A DNA stretch of 64,000 bases from Tepidiformaceae bacterium (GTDB taxonomy: Bacteria > Chloroflexota > Dehalococcoidia > Tepidiformales > Tepidiformaceae), in contig OY282446.1 of the NCBI GenBank assembly GCA_958295975.1, positions 496,001-560,000 on the forward strand, read 5' to 3'. Every line of letters begins with the position of its first letter. Position 1 is the stretch's first letter. The notes beneath the pieces were generated by a model. It was not told where the DNA came from and searched no databases. It saw only the letters and a list, made by a program, of their open reading frames with translations. A program made the translations under genes and the position numbers. Of this stretch, positions 9,670 through 17,575 are shown piece after piece.

Positions 9670-10644
9670 TCAGGAGGGCGCGGGAACGTCCCAGGGGAGC
9701 GCCCCCGCGGGGGCGTCGAGCGCCACGCGCACGCGCCCGTCGGCCACCACCGCGATGAGGTCGTAGCCCGCGTGCAGGGTGGGGTCCATGCCGCGCAGCG
9801 CCCAGGAGACCTTCTCGTCGGCCAGTTCGGTGGCGGCGGCGAGCACCACCAGCGCGCGCGCGTCCGCCCCGGCGGAGGCGTCCCGCCGCTCGCGGGCCTC
9901 ACGCAGCAGGGCGCGGAGCGTGCGCCGCAGACGGGCGCTGGCCTCGTCGCCCTCCGGCGCGGGCGAGCCGATGACGATGGCGCGGTCCCCGAGCCGGTTC
10001 GCCGTCCACACGTCCTCGGCGGGAATGGCGAGGGAGTCGTCGACATCGGGCTGGCCCGCGGCCAGCACGACGCGCTCGATCAGCGCCTCGCGCTCCTCCT
10101 CCGAAGCGGGCAGGCGGTGCAGATCGCGCGCGTTCAGCTGGAAGGAGCCGGGCACGCGGTTCGTGAATTGCGCCCAGAGCGGGCTGAGCCCGCCGAGCAC
10201 GGTGACGACGGAGCCCTCCGTATCGACGCGGCGCAGGTGGATGCGGACGGGGCGGCGCACTTCGAGGGGGCCGTCCTCGCCGAGGGGGCGCGCTTCATGG
10301 GCGGCCAGCGCGAGCTGGCTGAGGCCGGGCTCGCCCGCGGGCAGCTCCGCGCCGCGCGGCAGCCACAGCGCGAGCGGCAGCCCCTCCAGATCGAGGCGGC
10401 GCTCGACGGCGGCGCGGGCGGCCTCGAAGGGGAGGTCGGCCTCGCCGTGCACGACGCTGACGAGCGTGCAGGCCAGTTCCCAGCGGCGTCCGACGCGGAC
10501 GCGGACCGCGCGCAGGGCCTCCCCCGCGGGCGACTGCGCGACGGGGCGCGCGCTGCGGGCGTAGCGCCGCCCGAACCAGTCGAGAAAGAGCTGGAGCGCC
10601 GCGTCCGCGGGGTCGGATGGCCAGGAGCGCTCGTCGTCGGGCAC
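9670..10644 (-). CDS. Conserved hypothetical protein downstream of rplY
   Basis: A 324-residue soluble protein with a GTG start 12 bases after rplY, so probably in its transcript. No transmembrane segments or recognisable catalytic motifs. The middle is rich in beta-type segments and contains a Leu/Arg-rich helical stretch. I do not recognise the family. The roughly 130 bases between this gene and lhr hold a GC-rich inverted repeat (around 9571-9588) but no gene that I can support. Confidence 0.7.
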   Translation of the reverse strand: MPDDERSWPSDPADAALQLFLDWFGRRYARSARPVAQSPAGEALRAVRVRVGRRWELACTLVSVVHGEADLPFEAARAAVERRLDLEGLPLALWLPRGAELPAGEPGLSQLALAAHEARPLGEDGPLEVRRPVRIHLRRVDTEGSVVTVLGGLSPLWAQFTNRVPGSFQLNARDLHRLPASEEEREALIERVVLAAGQPDVDDSLAIPAEDVWTANRLGDRAIVIGSPAPEGDEASARLRRTLRALLREARERRDASAGADARALVVLAAATELADEKVSWALRGMDPTLHAGYDLIAVVADGRVRVALDAPAGALPWDVPAPS

Positions 10645-10656
10645 GGCGGGCGGGGC

Positions 10657-11322
10657 CTAGCCCTCGGCGGCGGCCTCTTCCGCCGCGCCGCCCGCGGCGT
10701 CGGCCTCGAAGGCTTCGCCCGCGCCCTCCTCGTCCGCGCCCGGCGCGCCCTCGATCTGGAGCCGGGGCGCGTCCACGGTGGCGATGCCGATGTCGGGCGC
10801 GGAGAGCACCTCCACGCGCTCGGGAACCCGCAGGTCGCCCACCGTGAGGCTCGTCTCGAAGTCCGTGAGCGCGCTCACGTCGAGCTCGATGGCGTCGGGA
10901 ATGTCGAGCGGCAGGCAGCGGATGGCGACGGTCTCGAGGTTCTGGAGCAGCGTCCCGCCGAGGTCGTCGACGGCGGGCGCGACGCCCGTGAGGTGGATGG
11001 CCACGGTCGTCTGGATGGGCCGCCCCAGGTCGACCTGGTAGAAGTCGACGTGGATGGGGTCGCCGGTGCCGCCCTCGCGGTCGAGGCCGCGCACGAGCAC
11101 GTGGCGGGGCTCGCCCTCGCCCTCGATGGCCAGCTCGAACATGCTGCGCACGCCCGCCTGGCGGATGACGCGGCGGAAGGCGCGGCCATCCAGCTGGATG
11201 GCGGTCGAGTCGAGGCCGCGCCCGTAGACGTTGGCGGGCAGCAGCCCCTCGCGGCGCAGCCGCCGGACCTTCTTGCCGAGCACCGTACGGGGGGTCGCGC
11301 TCAGGGTGCGTCGCTCTGCCAC
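10657..11322 (-). CDS. rplY: 50S ribosomal protein L25/CTC
   Basis: A 221-residue CTC-type L25, which binds 5S rRNA in the large subunit. The N-terminal L25 domain shows the conserved pattern around KxxRRLRxEGLLPANVYG. It is followed by the TL5/CTC beta domain (residues about 95-185) and an acidic Ala/Glu-rich tail. The GTG start is preceded by AGGAGG at 5-base spacing. It is followed closely by a hypothetical gene on the same strand. Confidence 0.95.
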   Translation of the reverse strand: MAERRTLSATPRTVLGKKVRRLRREGLLPANVYGRGLDSTAIQLDGRAFRRVIRQAGVRSMFELAIEGEGEPRHVLVRGLDREGGTGDPIHVDFYQVDLGRPIQTTVAIHLTGVAPAVDDLGGTLLQNLETVAIRCLPLDIPDAIELDVSALTDFETSLTVGDLRVPERVEVLSAPDIGIATVDAPRLQIEGAPGADEEGAGEAFEADAAGGAAEEAAAEG

Positions 11323-11396
11323 GGGGGCCTCCTGGGCGGCGCGCTCGATACGCGCCGCGGCCTCATGCGGGCCGGGTCGGGATCAGCCGCGCGCGC

Positions 11397-11684
<288 letters not shown>

Positions 11685-11737
11685 GCTCGCGGATTCCTCC
11701 CGCCTCTGGCTTTGGTCGCCCCTGAGCGGCCACGCGC

Positions 11738-11766
11738 ATACTACAGCGCGCGCCCCGTTGTGTGAA
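11738..11766 (-). promoter_or_regulatory. Sigma70-like promoter of the ferredoxin gene
   Basis: On the minus strand TTCACA (complement of 11761-11766) and TAGTAT (complement of 11738-11743) are separated by 17 bases, upstream of a ribosome-binding site. Spacing is ideal; the -35 is a moderate match. Confidence 0.5.
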
Positions 11767-11783
11767 GCAAGCCCCGCACGCGC

Positions 11784-12464
11784 TCAGCCGCGCTGGCCGA
11801 TGGAGACGGGGAAGGGCACGGGCTCGCCGCCGCGCAGGTCCACGGCGTGGAAGCGTCCGGCCTTGATCTCGGCGATGAGCGCGCGCTCGTCGCGCACCTC
11901 GCGCTCGAAGTAGGTGGCGCACTTGCCGATGTCGCTGATGGCGTGGGAATCGGTGCCGCCCGTGCCCGGCATGTCCAGCCGTTCGCAGAGGCGGCGCGAG
12001 AACTCGTTCTCGTTGTCGCTGCCGCGCCCGTTGAGGGCCTCCAGCGCATTGCAGAACTCGTAGGCGGGGTTGCGGCCCGCCTTCGCCAGCGCTTCCTCGT
12101 ACTTGTCCTCGCTGCGCGTGAACCAGGGCATCTGGCGGCGGTAGGGGTGGGCCGCGACCATGGCGCCGCCGCCCTGCTCCACGTAGTTCGCCAGCTCCGG
12201 CGCGCGGTGCATGCCGAAGACGTAGCGGTCGATGCCGAAGGCGAGGATGTGGCCGTCGTCGGTGCTGATCTCGACGCCCGCGAGCACGAGGAAATCGTGC
12301 TTCGCGCGCATCTCCTCGATGTCGCGCTGGTCCCACACGGTGTCGTGCTCGGTGAAGCAGATGGCGTCGAGGCCCGCCGTTTTGGCGCGCGCCACGAGGT
12401 CGTCGGGGTTCAGCACGCTGTCGTGCGAACGCGGCCACGTGTGCGAGTGCAGGTCGATCAGCAT
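11784..12464 (-). CDS. PHP-domain metal-dependent phosphoesterase
   Basis: A 226-residue PHP domain protein. Metal-binding motifs are visible: DLHSHT at the N-terminus, TEHDT in the second motif, a GVEIS segment, AAHPYR, and GTGGTDSHA near the C-terminus. Such stand-alone PHP proteins hydrolyse phosphoesters, for example histidinol phosphate or nucleotides. The start is the ATG two residues before the first motif; a TAGCAT box lies ten bases upstream. It is divergent from pth, and the 58 bases between the two genes carry both promoters. Confidence 0.9.
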   Translation of the reverse strand: MLIDLHSHTWPRSHDSVLNPDDLVARAKTAGLDAICFTEHDTVWDQRDIEEMRAKHDFLVLAGVEISTDDGHILAFGIDRYVFGMHRAPELANYVEQGGGAMVAAHPYRRQMPWFTRSEDKYEEALAKAGRNPAYEFCNALEALNGRGSDNENEFSRRLCERLDMPGTGGTDSHAISDIGKCATYFEREVRDERALIAEIKAGRFHAVDLRGGEPVPFPVSIGQRG

Positions 12465-12509
12465 CGCGGGGCCGATGCTACCACGTTCGACGCTTCCATC
12501 CGCCGGGGA

Positions 12510-12515
12510 TAGCGT
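12510..12515 (+). promoter_or_regulatory. -10 box of pth, leaderless type
   Basis: TAGCGT is followed by seven bases and then the pth ATG; there is no ribosome-binding site. Confidence 0.5.
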
Positions 12516-12522
12516 GGGGCGC

Positions 12523-13188
12523 ATGAACCTGCGCGGGGCCCTGCGGCGGGAACGCGCCCACGCCGCCGGCTGGGCGGTGATCGGGCTCGGCAACCCCGGC
12601 GAGGCGTACGCCCGCAACCGGCACAACGCCGGCGCCTGGACCGTGAACGAGCTGGCGCGGCGGGCGGGCGCGACGTTGCGCGCCGAGGGACGCTCCATCC
12701 GCATCGCCGTGGCCGCGCTGGCGGGCGAGCGCGTGGCGCTCGTGCGTCCGCGCGTCTACGTGAACGAGAGCGGGCGCGCCGCGGCCCAGACGCTGCGCGC
12801 CAGCGGCGTCCCCCCCGACCGCCTCATCGTCGTCTACGACGAGCTCGACCTGCCGCCGGGCGCGCTGCGGCTGCGGCGGGGCGGGGGCGCGGGCGGGCAC
12901 AACGGCCTCAAGTCGATCATCGCGGAGGCGGGCGCGGACTTCCTGCGCGTGCGCCTCGGCATCGGGCGCCCGCTGGACGGCGGCGAACCCACACGCGACC
13001 CCGACCTCGTGGCGGACTACGTGCTCTCCAACCCCGCGGGCGCGGAGCGCGAGACGCTGGAGGCCAGCGCGCGGCGCGCCGCGGACGCCGTCGCCGCCAT
13101 CGTCGCCGAGGGGCTGGAGGCGGCGGGCGCGCGCTTCAACCGGCGCGGCCCCGGGGGCGCGCCTGACGAAGCGCGGCGAGGCGTGTAG
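12523..13188 (+). CDS. pth: Peptidyl-tRNA hydrolase
   Basis: A 221-residue Pth, which frees tRNA from prematurely released peptidyl-tRNA. Signature segments are VIGLGNPGEAYARNRHNAG (catalytic His in the last part), YDELDLPPG and GGGAGGHNGLKSI. An N-terminal extension of about 16 residues precedes the usual start; the ATG chosen is supported by a TAGCGT box seven bases upstream. The C-terminus is slightly longer than usual and basic. Confidence 0.95.
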   Translation: MNLRGALRRERAHAAGWAVIGLGNPGEAYARNRHNAGAWTVNELARRAGATLRAEGRSIRIAVAALAGERVALVRPRVYVNESGRAAAQTLRASGVPPDRLIVVYDELDLPPGALRLRRGGGAGGHNGLKSIIAEAGADFLRVRLGIGRPLDGGEPTRDPDLVADYVLSNPAGAERETLEASARRAADAVAAIVAEGLEAAGARFNRRGPGGAPDEARRGV

Positions 13189-13233
13189 ATTCGCCCCATA
13201 CGGACGGCGGAAACGCCATACGGAGGCAGCGGG

Positions 13234-14181
13234 ATGGCCGGAAGGCTCGAAGGCAAGGTCGCGATCGTGACGGGCGCGGGGCGCGGCATCGGACGGGGCG
13301 AGGCCATGCTCCTCGCGCGCGAGGGCGCGAGGGTCGTCGTCAACGACCTCGGCGGGGGCACCGCGGGCGAGGGCGAGGACCAGTCGCCCGCCGACGCCGT
13401 CGTCGCCGAGATCAGGGCCGCGGGCGGCGAGGCCGTCGCCAACTACGACTCCGTGGCCACCATGGAGGGCGGCGAGCGCATCGTGCGCACGGCCATCGAC
13501 GCCTTCGGGGGGCTCGACATCCTCGTCAATAACGCGGGCATCCTGCGCGACCGCATGGTCTTCAACATGACCGAGGAAGAGTGGGACTCCGTCATCGACG
13601 TGCACCTCAAGGGGCATTTCTCCACGACCAAACACGCGGGCCTCGTCTTCCGCCAGCAGCGCTCGGGGCGCATCGTCAACACCTCCTCGGAGTCGGGGCT
13701 GGGGAACATGGGGCAGGCCAACTACGCGGCGGCCAAGGAGGGGATCGTGGGCATGACGCGCACCTGCGCGCTCGACCTCGGCCGCTACGGCGCCACCGTG
13801 AACGCCATCCGCCCGCGCGCGGGCACGCGCCTCACGCTCTCGCCGGAGATGGAGGAGGCGCGCGCGCGGCGGCTGGCGGCGCGCCGGGAACGCGGGGACG
13901 CGGACGCCGCGCAGGCCGCCTCGCCCGTCGACGCGCTCGATCCCGACCTCGTGGCCCCGCTCGTCGTCTACCTCTGCACCGACGCGGCGGCGGACGTGAA
14001 CGGGCGCGACTTCCTCGTCGGCGGCGACGAGATCTCGCTCATGTCGATGCCCGTGCGCGAGCGCACCATCCAGCGCGAGGGCGGCTGGACGCTCGACGCG
14101 CTGGAGCGCGTCTTCCCGCGCACCCTGGGCGCGGGCCTGACGAACCCGGCCACGCCGGCGACGCCGAAAGCGGCCTCCTGA
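13234..14181 (+). CDS. Short-chain dehydrogenase/reductase, multifunctional-enzyme-like
   Basis: A 315-residue SDR. The NAD(P) motif is TGAGRGIGRG (residues about 12-21), then NNAGILRD, a catalytic Ser in the TSSESG segment and the YxxxK motif as Y-A-A-A-K. The loop NMTEEEWDSVIDVHLKGHF is typical of (3R)-hydroxyacyl-CoA dehydrogenase domains of multifunctional enzyme type 2. It therefore likely acts in beta-oxidation or side-chain degradation. The ATG follows a CGGAGG site. The neighbouring enoyl-CoA hydratase on the other strand supports the acyl-CoA context. Confidence 0.9.
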   Translation: MAGRLEGKVAIVTGAGRGIGRGEAMLLAREGARVVVNDLGGGTAGEGEDQSPADAVVAEIRAAGGEAVANYDSVATMEGGERIVRTAIDAFGGLDILVNNAGILRDRMVFNMTEEEWDSVIDVHLKGHFSTTKHAGLVFRQQRSGRIVNTSSESGLGNMGQANYAAAKEGIVGMTRTCALDLGRYGATVNAIRPRAGTRLTLSPEMEEARARRLAARRERGDADAAQAASPVDALDPDLVAPLVVYLCTDAAADVNGRDFLVGGDEISLMSMPVRERTIQREGGWTLDALERVFPRTLGAGLTNPATPATPKAAS

Positions 14182-14194
14182 GGCCCGCCCGCGG

Positions 14195-14941
14195 GTGACG
14201 CCGCCGCCGCGGCGCATCGTCTCGCTCGTTCCGAGCCTGACGGAGCTGGTGTGGGCGCTGGGCCGCGCCGATGCGCTCGCCGGACGCACGCGCTTCTGCA
14301 CCGAGCCCGCGGGCGCGATCGAGCGCGTGCCCGCCATCGGCGGCACGAAGACGCCCGACCTGGACGCCATCGCCGCGCTCGCGCCCGACCTCGTCATCGC
14401 CAACCGCGAGGAGAACCGGCGCGAGGACGTGGAGGCGCTGCGCGCGGCCGGGATCGAGGTGCTGCTCACCGACCCCAACGGCGTGGACGAGGCGCTGGAC
14501 ATGATCGCCGCGCTGGGCCGCCTGCTGGAGTGCGAAGCGGAGGCGGCTCGGCTCGTGACGGAGACGCGCGCGGCCATTGCCGAGGGCGGTCCCGCCGGGG
14601 GCGCGCGGCCCGCCGTCTTCGCGCCCGTCTGGCGCAACCCGCTCATGGGGCTGGGCGACGCGACCTACGGGGCGTCCGTGCTGGAGGCGGCGGGCGCGGC
14701 CAACGCCCTCGCCGGACGCGCGCGCTACCCGCGGCTGACGATGGACGAGGCGGCGGCGCTCCGCCCCGACGCGATCCTGCTGCCGGACGAGCCGTACCGC
14801 TTCGACGAACGGCACGTGCCCGCCTTCGCCGCCATCGCCCCGACGGCGGTGATCGACGGCAGGCTGCTGTGGTGGTACGGCCCGCGCATGGCGGGGGCCA
14901 TCCGCGAGCTGCGCGCGATCGTGCGCGGGCTGGTCGGCTAG
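14195..14941 (+). CDS. Helical-backbone metal-receptor/BtuF-like protein without a signal peptide
   Basis: A 248-residue protein of the TroA/BtuF fold. The N-terminus reads RIVSLVPSLTELVWALG, followed by GRTRFC, an IGGTKTPDLDAIAALAPDLVIA segment and a central helix, as in vitamin B12 and iron-complex binding proteins. It has neither signal peptide nor lipobox, so it should stay in the cytoplasm. No ABC permease is adjacent. It starts at GTG 13 bases after the SDR stop without a clear ribosome-binding site. A cofactor-binding role is inferred from fold alone. Confidence 0.75.
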   Translation: MTPPPRRIVSLVPSLTELVWALGRADALAGRTRFCTEPAGAIERVPAIGGTKTPDLDAIAALAPDLVIANREENRREDVEALRAAGIEVLLTDPNGVDEALDMIAALGRLLECEAEAARLVTETRAAIAEGGPAGGARPAVFAPVWRNPLMGLGDATYGASVLEAAGAANALAGRARYPRLTMDEAAALRPDAILLPDEPYRFDERHVPAFAAIAPTAVIDGRLLWWYGPRMAGAIRELRAIVRGLVG

Positions 14942-15732
14942 CGCCCGCGGAAGACGGGCTCGCGCTTCTCCAGGAAGGAGCGCCGCCCCTCCTCCACGTC
15001 CTCGGTCTCGCGCGTATGGGACTGGTAGTGGTGCTCCAGCTCCACGCTGTCCTCGAGCGTGCGGTGCAGGCCCTCGCGCGCGAGCCGCTTCGTGAGCTCG
15101 ATGGCGACGGAGGGGCCGCGCGCGATCTCGCGGGCCACCTCTCCCGAGCGGGCGGCCAGCTCGTCGGGCGCGACCACCTCGCTCACGAGGCCGATCTCCT
15201 TCGCCTCGGCGGCCCCCACCATGCGGCCCGTGTACATCATCCTGAGGGCGTGTTCCATGCCCACCAGCCGCGGCAGGAACCAGGTGGCCCCGTTGTCGGG
15301 CACGATCGCGCGCTTCACGAAGATGGAGCTGAAGCGCGCCTCCGCGGAGGCGATGCGGATGTCGCAGGAGAGCGCGAGCGAGAAGCCCGCGCCCACGCAC
15401 ACGCCGTTCACGGCGGCGATGACGGGCTTGGCGCAGGCGTGGATGAAGGCGGGGGCCATCATGGAGCTGCGCGTGCGCCCGGCGCGGCCGGGGAAGGGCC
15501 GCTCGACACGCTCCCCGCCCCGCGCGGTGAGGTCCGTGCCGGAGCTGAAGCCGCGCCCCGCGCCCGTGATCAGCACCACGCGCACGTCGTCGTCGCGGTT
15601 GGCGATGGCGATGGCCTGCTCGATCTCGGCCACCGTGTCGAGGCTGATGGCGTTCAGCTTCTCCGGCTTGTTGAGCGTGAGCCGCGCGACGCCGTCGACG
15701 TCGATCTCCCAGAGGATGTCCCGGAACTCCAT
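14938..15732 (-). CDS. Enoyl-CoA hydratase/isomerase family protein
   Basis: A 264-residue crotonase. The CoA-binding and oxyanion regions are visible as SSGTDL and the GVCVGAGFSLALSCDIRIAS block. The later LPRLVG segment and a C-terminal FLEKREPVFRGR tail are typical of the family. The catalytic glutamate positions are not both standard: the region after IVPDNGATW carries Asp, as in isomerase or dienoyl-CoA branches. The ATG at 15732 gives the usual N-terminus. It converges on the BtuF-like gene with overlapping stops. Confidence 0.9.
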   Translation of the reverse strand: MEFRDILWEIDVDGVARLTLNKPEKLNAISLDTVAEIEQAIAIANRDDDVRVVLITGAGRGFSSGTDLTARGGERVERPFPGRAGRTRSSMMAPAFIHACAKPVIAAVNGVCVGAGFSLALSCDIRIASAEARFSSIFVKRAIVPDNGATWFLPRLVGMEHALRMMYTGRMVGAAEAKEIGLVSEVVAPDELAARSGEVAREIARGPSVAIELTKRLAREGLHRTLEDSVELEHHYQSHTRETEDVEEGRRSFLEKREPVFRGR

Positions 15733-15766
15733 TGGCCGCCTCGCTGGTCGGAATGCCGCCAGCCTA

Positions 15767-16120
15767 CTACGGGCGCACGACCACGCGCAGGCGCATCTGC
15801 GGGTGGTAGTCGCAGGTGACGGCGTGGTCGCCCGCCTCCGCGAAGCGCCAGACGAACAGGTCGCCCGCCTCCATGTCGGGCGACCGCGCGACGCCGTCGA
15901 ACACGAGGTTGTGCACCGCCGTCTCGCCGTTCCAGAACCAGACGCGCTCGCCCGCGCGCACGCGCAGCGTTTGCGGGGAGAAGGCGAGGCCATCCTGGGC
16001 GACGAAGGGCGCGCCCGCGGGCACGCCCACGGGGTCGGGCACGCGCGACTCGGCGCAGCCCCCGGCCAGCAGCAGGAGCGCGAGGAGCGCGAGGAGCGCG
16101 GGCGCGGCACGCGGGATCAT
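15767..16120 (-). CDS. Cupredoxin-like lipoprotein
   Basis: A 117-residue exported protein. The signal peptide ends in the lipobox LAGGC, so it should be lipid-anchored. The mature part is a plastocyanin-type beta domain: an AVHNLVF segment supplies a His, and CDYHPQM supplies Cys, His and Met. That is the complete type 1 copper ligand set. The likely role is an electron carrier on the outer face of the membrane. It begins six bases after the AT-rich hypothetical gene, so the two may share a transcript. Confidence 0.9.
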   Translation of the reverse strand: MIPRAAPALLALLALLLLAGGCAESRVPDPVGVPAGAPFVAQDGLAFSPQTLRVRAGERVWFWNGETAVHNLVFDGVARSPDMEAGDLFVWRFAEAGDHAVTCDYHPQMRLRVVVRP

Positions 16121-16125
16121 GCGCC

Positions 16126-16536
16126 TTATGCAATGGAAACGGGGAAAACAGGCCCAATCTCCACCAGCCAGCGAAAGAAAGCTTCGCTAATCTTGACTAG
16201 AATTTTCAACAATTTATCAAGAAATTCCGGGTGCTCCATGACACTATTGAGCAGTTCATTAATGACAGAATGTTCTTCAGCATCGAAAATTTCACTATAT
16301 TCCTCCACAATTTCCCGAACTCCACTGATCATTTCCGAGGTCAGTTTATTGTAGCAGACGATGATCTTCTTCATCGCATCCACCCTCAGAAGGATGGGAC
16401 CAGCGAGATCGGGGGCAATATCGAAGGATTCTTCGCTCGCTTTCACGCCAAGCTCAAACACAAGGTCGGGGATGTAGCGGACATCCAGAGAGTAGTCTCG
16501 AAGAGAAGAACTAAAGGCATCCGAATACTCAGACAT
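16126..16536 (-). CDS. AT-rich hypothetical protein
   Basis: A 136-residue acidic, all-helical protein with no signal peptide or membrane segment. The codon use is far AT-richer than adjacent genes (frequent AAA, ATA, TTA), suggesting acquisition. A GGGAG sequence lies eight bases before the ATG. A strong hairpin separates it from the upstream aquaporin gene. The family is not recognised. Its stop lies six bases before the cupredoxin start. Confidence 0.6.
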   Translation of the reverse strand: MSEYSDAFSSSLRDYSLDVRYIPDLVFELGVKASEESFDIAPDLAGPILLRVDAMKKIIVCYNKLTSEMISGVREIVEEYSEIFDAEEHSVINELLNSVMEHPEFLDKLLKILVKISEAFFRWLVEIGPVFPVSIA

Positions 16537-16553
16537 TGGTCAATCTCCCAATT

Positions 16554-16588
16554 CCGGTGGTGCATCGGGCTAGCCGATGCACCACCGG
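16554..16588. terminator. 15-bp hairpin between aquaporin and the AT-rich gene
   Basis: A perfect inverted repeat with 15-bp arms (left arm 16554-16568, right arm 16574-16588) and a 5-base loop. On the plus strand a T-rich run (TTGTTTCTT) follows directly. On the minus strand, the direction of the flanking genes, an A-rich run precedes the stem and only AATT follows. It probably ends aquaporin transcription and may work in both directions. Confidence 0.7.
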
Positions 16589-16603
16589 TTGTTTCTTGAC
16601 GAA

Positions 16604-17329
16604 CTAGCTGTCGTCCGCTTCCTTTTCGAGGTCGTCGCCGAGCCTGCGCCAGCCCCACCAGGCGCCAGCCACGGCGAGGGCGCCGAGGACCGGCCCGATG
16701 ATGTAGACGTCGAAGTCGGTCCACGAGTTGGCGACGAGCGCCGGGCCGAGCGAGCGGGCGGGGTTCACGGACGCGCCCGTGAACGGCACGGCGGCGAAGT
16801 GGATGACGATGACGGCGAGGCCGATGGCGAGCGGGGCGCTGATGTGCATGCCGCCCCGCTTGTTGAGGACCACGTTGTAGATGACGAGCAGGAGGAAGGC
16901 GGTGAGGAGCAGCTCCGTGAGGATGCCCTCGCCGTAGGCGATGGCGGGATTGAGCGCATGGGCGCCGAGGTTGAGGTTGCCCTCGAACATGGCCCCGGTG
17001 GACCACTTCAGCAGGAGCGAACCCAGGATCGCGCCCACGCACTGGGCCACGATGTAGACCGCGCCCAGCAGCGGCTTGATGTGCCGCGTCGCGATCATGG
17101 CGAGGGAGACGACGGGGTTGATGTGCCCGCCGCTGATGCCCGCCGTCCAGGCCACGGCCACGATGATGCCGATGCCGTGGCCGAGGGAGATCGTGAGCAG
17201 ACTCGCCCCGGCGTCCATCTTGAACGTGTTGGCGGCGACGACGGAGCCCGTGCCCACGAAGACGAAGAACATCATCCCCAGGAGCTCGGCCAGCGCCGCG
17301 CGGATGTCGTTGAGGGAGAGCATTCCCAT
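16604..17329 (-). CDS. MIP-family channel (aquaporin/glycerol facilitator)
   Basis: A 241-residue six-helix membrane channel. The two half-helix motifs are GGHINPV (first) and SVNPARS (second), so the first box is NPV instead of NPA. The length and the second-box Arg agree with the family. The start at 17329 has AAGGGGG upstream on the minus strand; a second ATG two codons later is possible. It should conduct water or small neutral solutes. The NPV substitution may change selectivity. Confidence 0.9.
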   Translation of the reverse strand: MGMLSLNDIRAALAELLGMMFFVFVGTGSVVAANTFKMDAGASLLTISLGHGIGIIVAVAWTAGISGGHINPVVSLAMIATRHIKPLLGAVYIVAQCVGAILGSLLLKWSTGAMFEGNLNLGAHALNPAIAYGEGILTELLLTAFLLLVIYNVVLNKRGGMHISAPLAIGLAVIVIHFAAVPFTGASVNPARSLGPALVANSWTDFDVYIIGPVLGALAVAGAWWGWRRLGDDLEKEADDS

Positions 17330-17375
17330 GGCGTTTGGCCCCCTTGCGCGTTTCCGATGCGTTTCGGATGCGCGC

Positions 17376-17405
17376 ATTCTGGGGAACCGCGGTTAAGGTT
17401 GTCAA
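17376..17405 (-). promoter_or_regulatory. Promoter of the aquaporin gene with a palindrome in the spacer
   Basis: On the minus strand TTGACA (complement of 17400-17405) and CAGAAT (complement of 17376-17381) are 18 bases apart. The spacer contains the perfect 10-bp palindrome AACCGCGGTT at 17385-17394, a plausible operator. Confidence 0.6.
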
Positions 17406-17442
17406 TCCGATCAGGCGCCTACGCGCATGGACGGGAACGGCG

Positions 17443-17448
17443 TAGGAT
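17443..17448 (+). promoter_or_regulatory. -10 box of the small zinc-ribbon gene, leaderless type
   Basis: TAGGAT is followed by seven bases and a GTG. It overlaps the upstream ATG at 17447, which therefore cannot be the main start. Confidence 0.5.
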
Positions 17449-17455
17449 GCGGACC

Positions 17456-17575
17456 GTGGCTGGCGACGCCATTCCGCTGCAGGCGTGCCCCCGCTGCCTG
17501 GGGCCGCTGTCCGCGATCAAGGGATCGCGGCTGGCCGTCTGCCGGCGTTGCGGCTACAAGGACGACTGCTGCTAG
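17456..17575 (+). CDS. Small zinc-ribbon protein
   Basis: A 39-residue protein with CPRC and, 14 residues after it, CRRC, a four-cysteine zinc ribbon, ending in a Cys-Cys pair. The GTG start is chosen from the TAGGAT box seven bases upstream; the alternative ATG at 17447 lies inside that box. The stop overlaps the greA stop on the other strand. Function unknown; small ribbons of this kind often bind nucleic acid or protein partners. Confidence 0.6.
   Translation: MAGDAIPLQACPRCLGPLSAIKGSRLAVCRRCGYKDDCC

Noticed and set aside
3138-9766. Very long open frames antisense to the FAD dehydrogenase and lhr genes
   Set aside because: Arg/Ala/Pro/Gly-rich composition without domains. They arise because high GC in the third codon position removes stops on the other strand.
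17447-17455. ATG at 17447 as start of the small zinc-ribbon protein
   Set aside because: It overlaps the TAGGAT box; the GTG nine bases later has the spacing seen at other leaderless genes.
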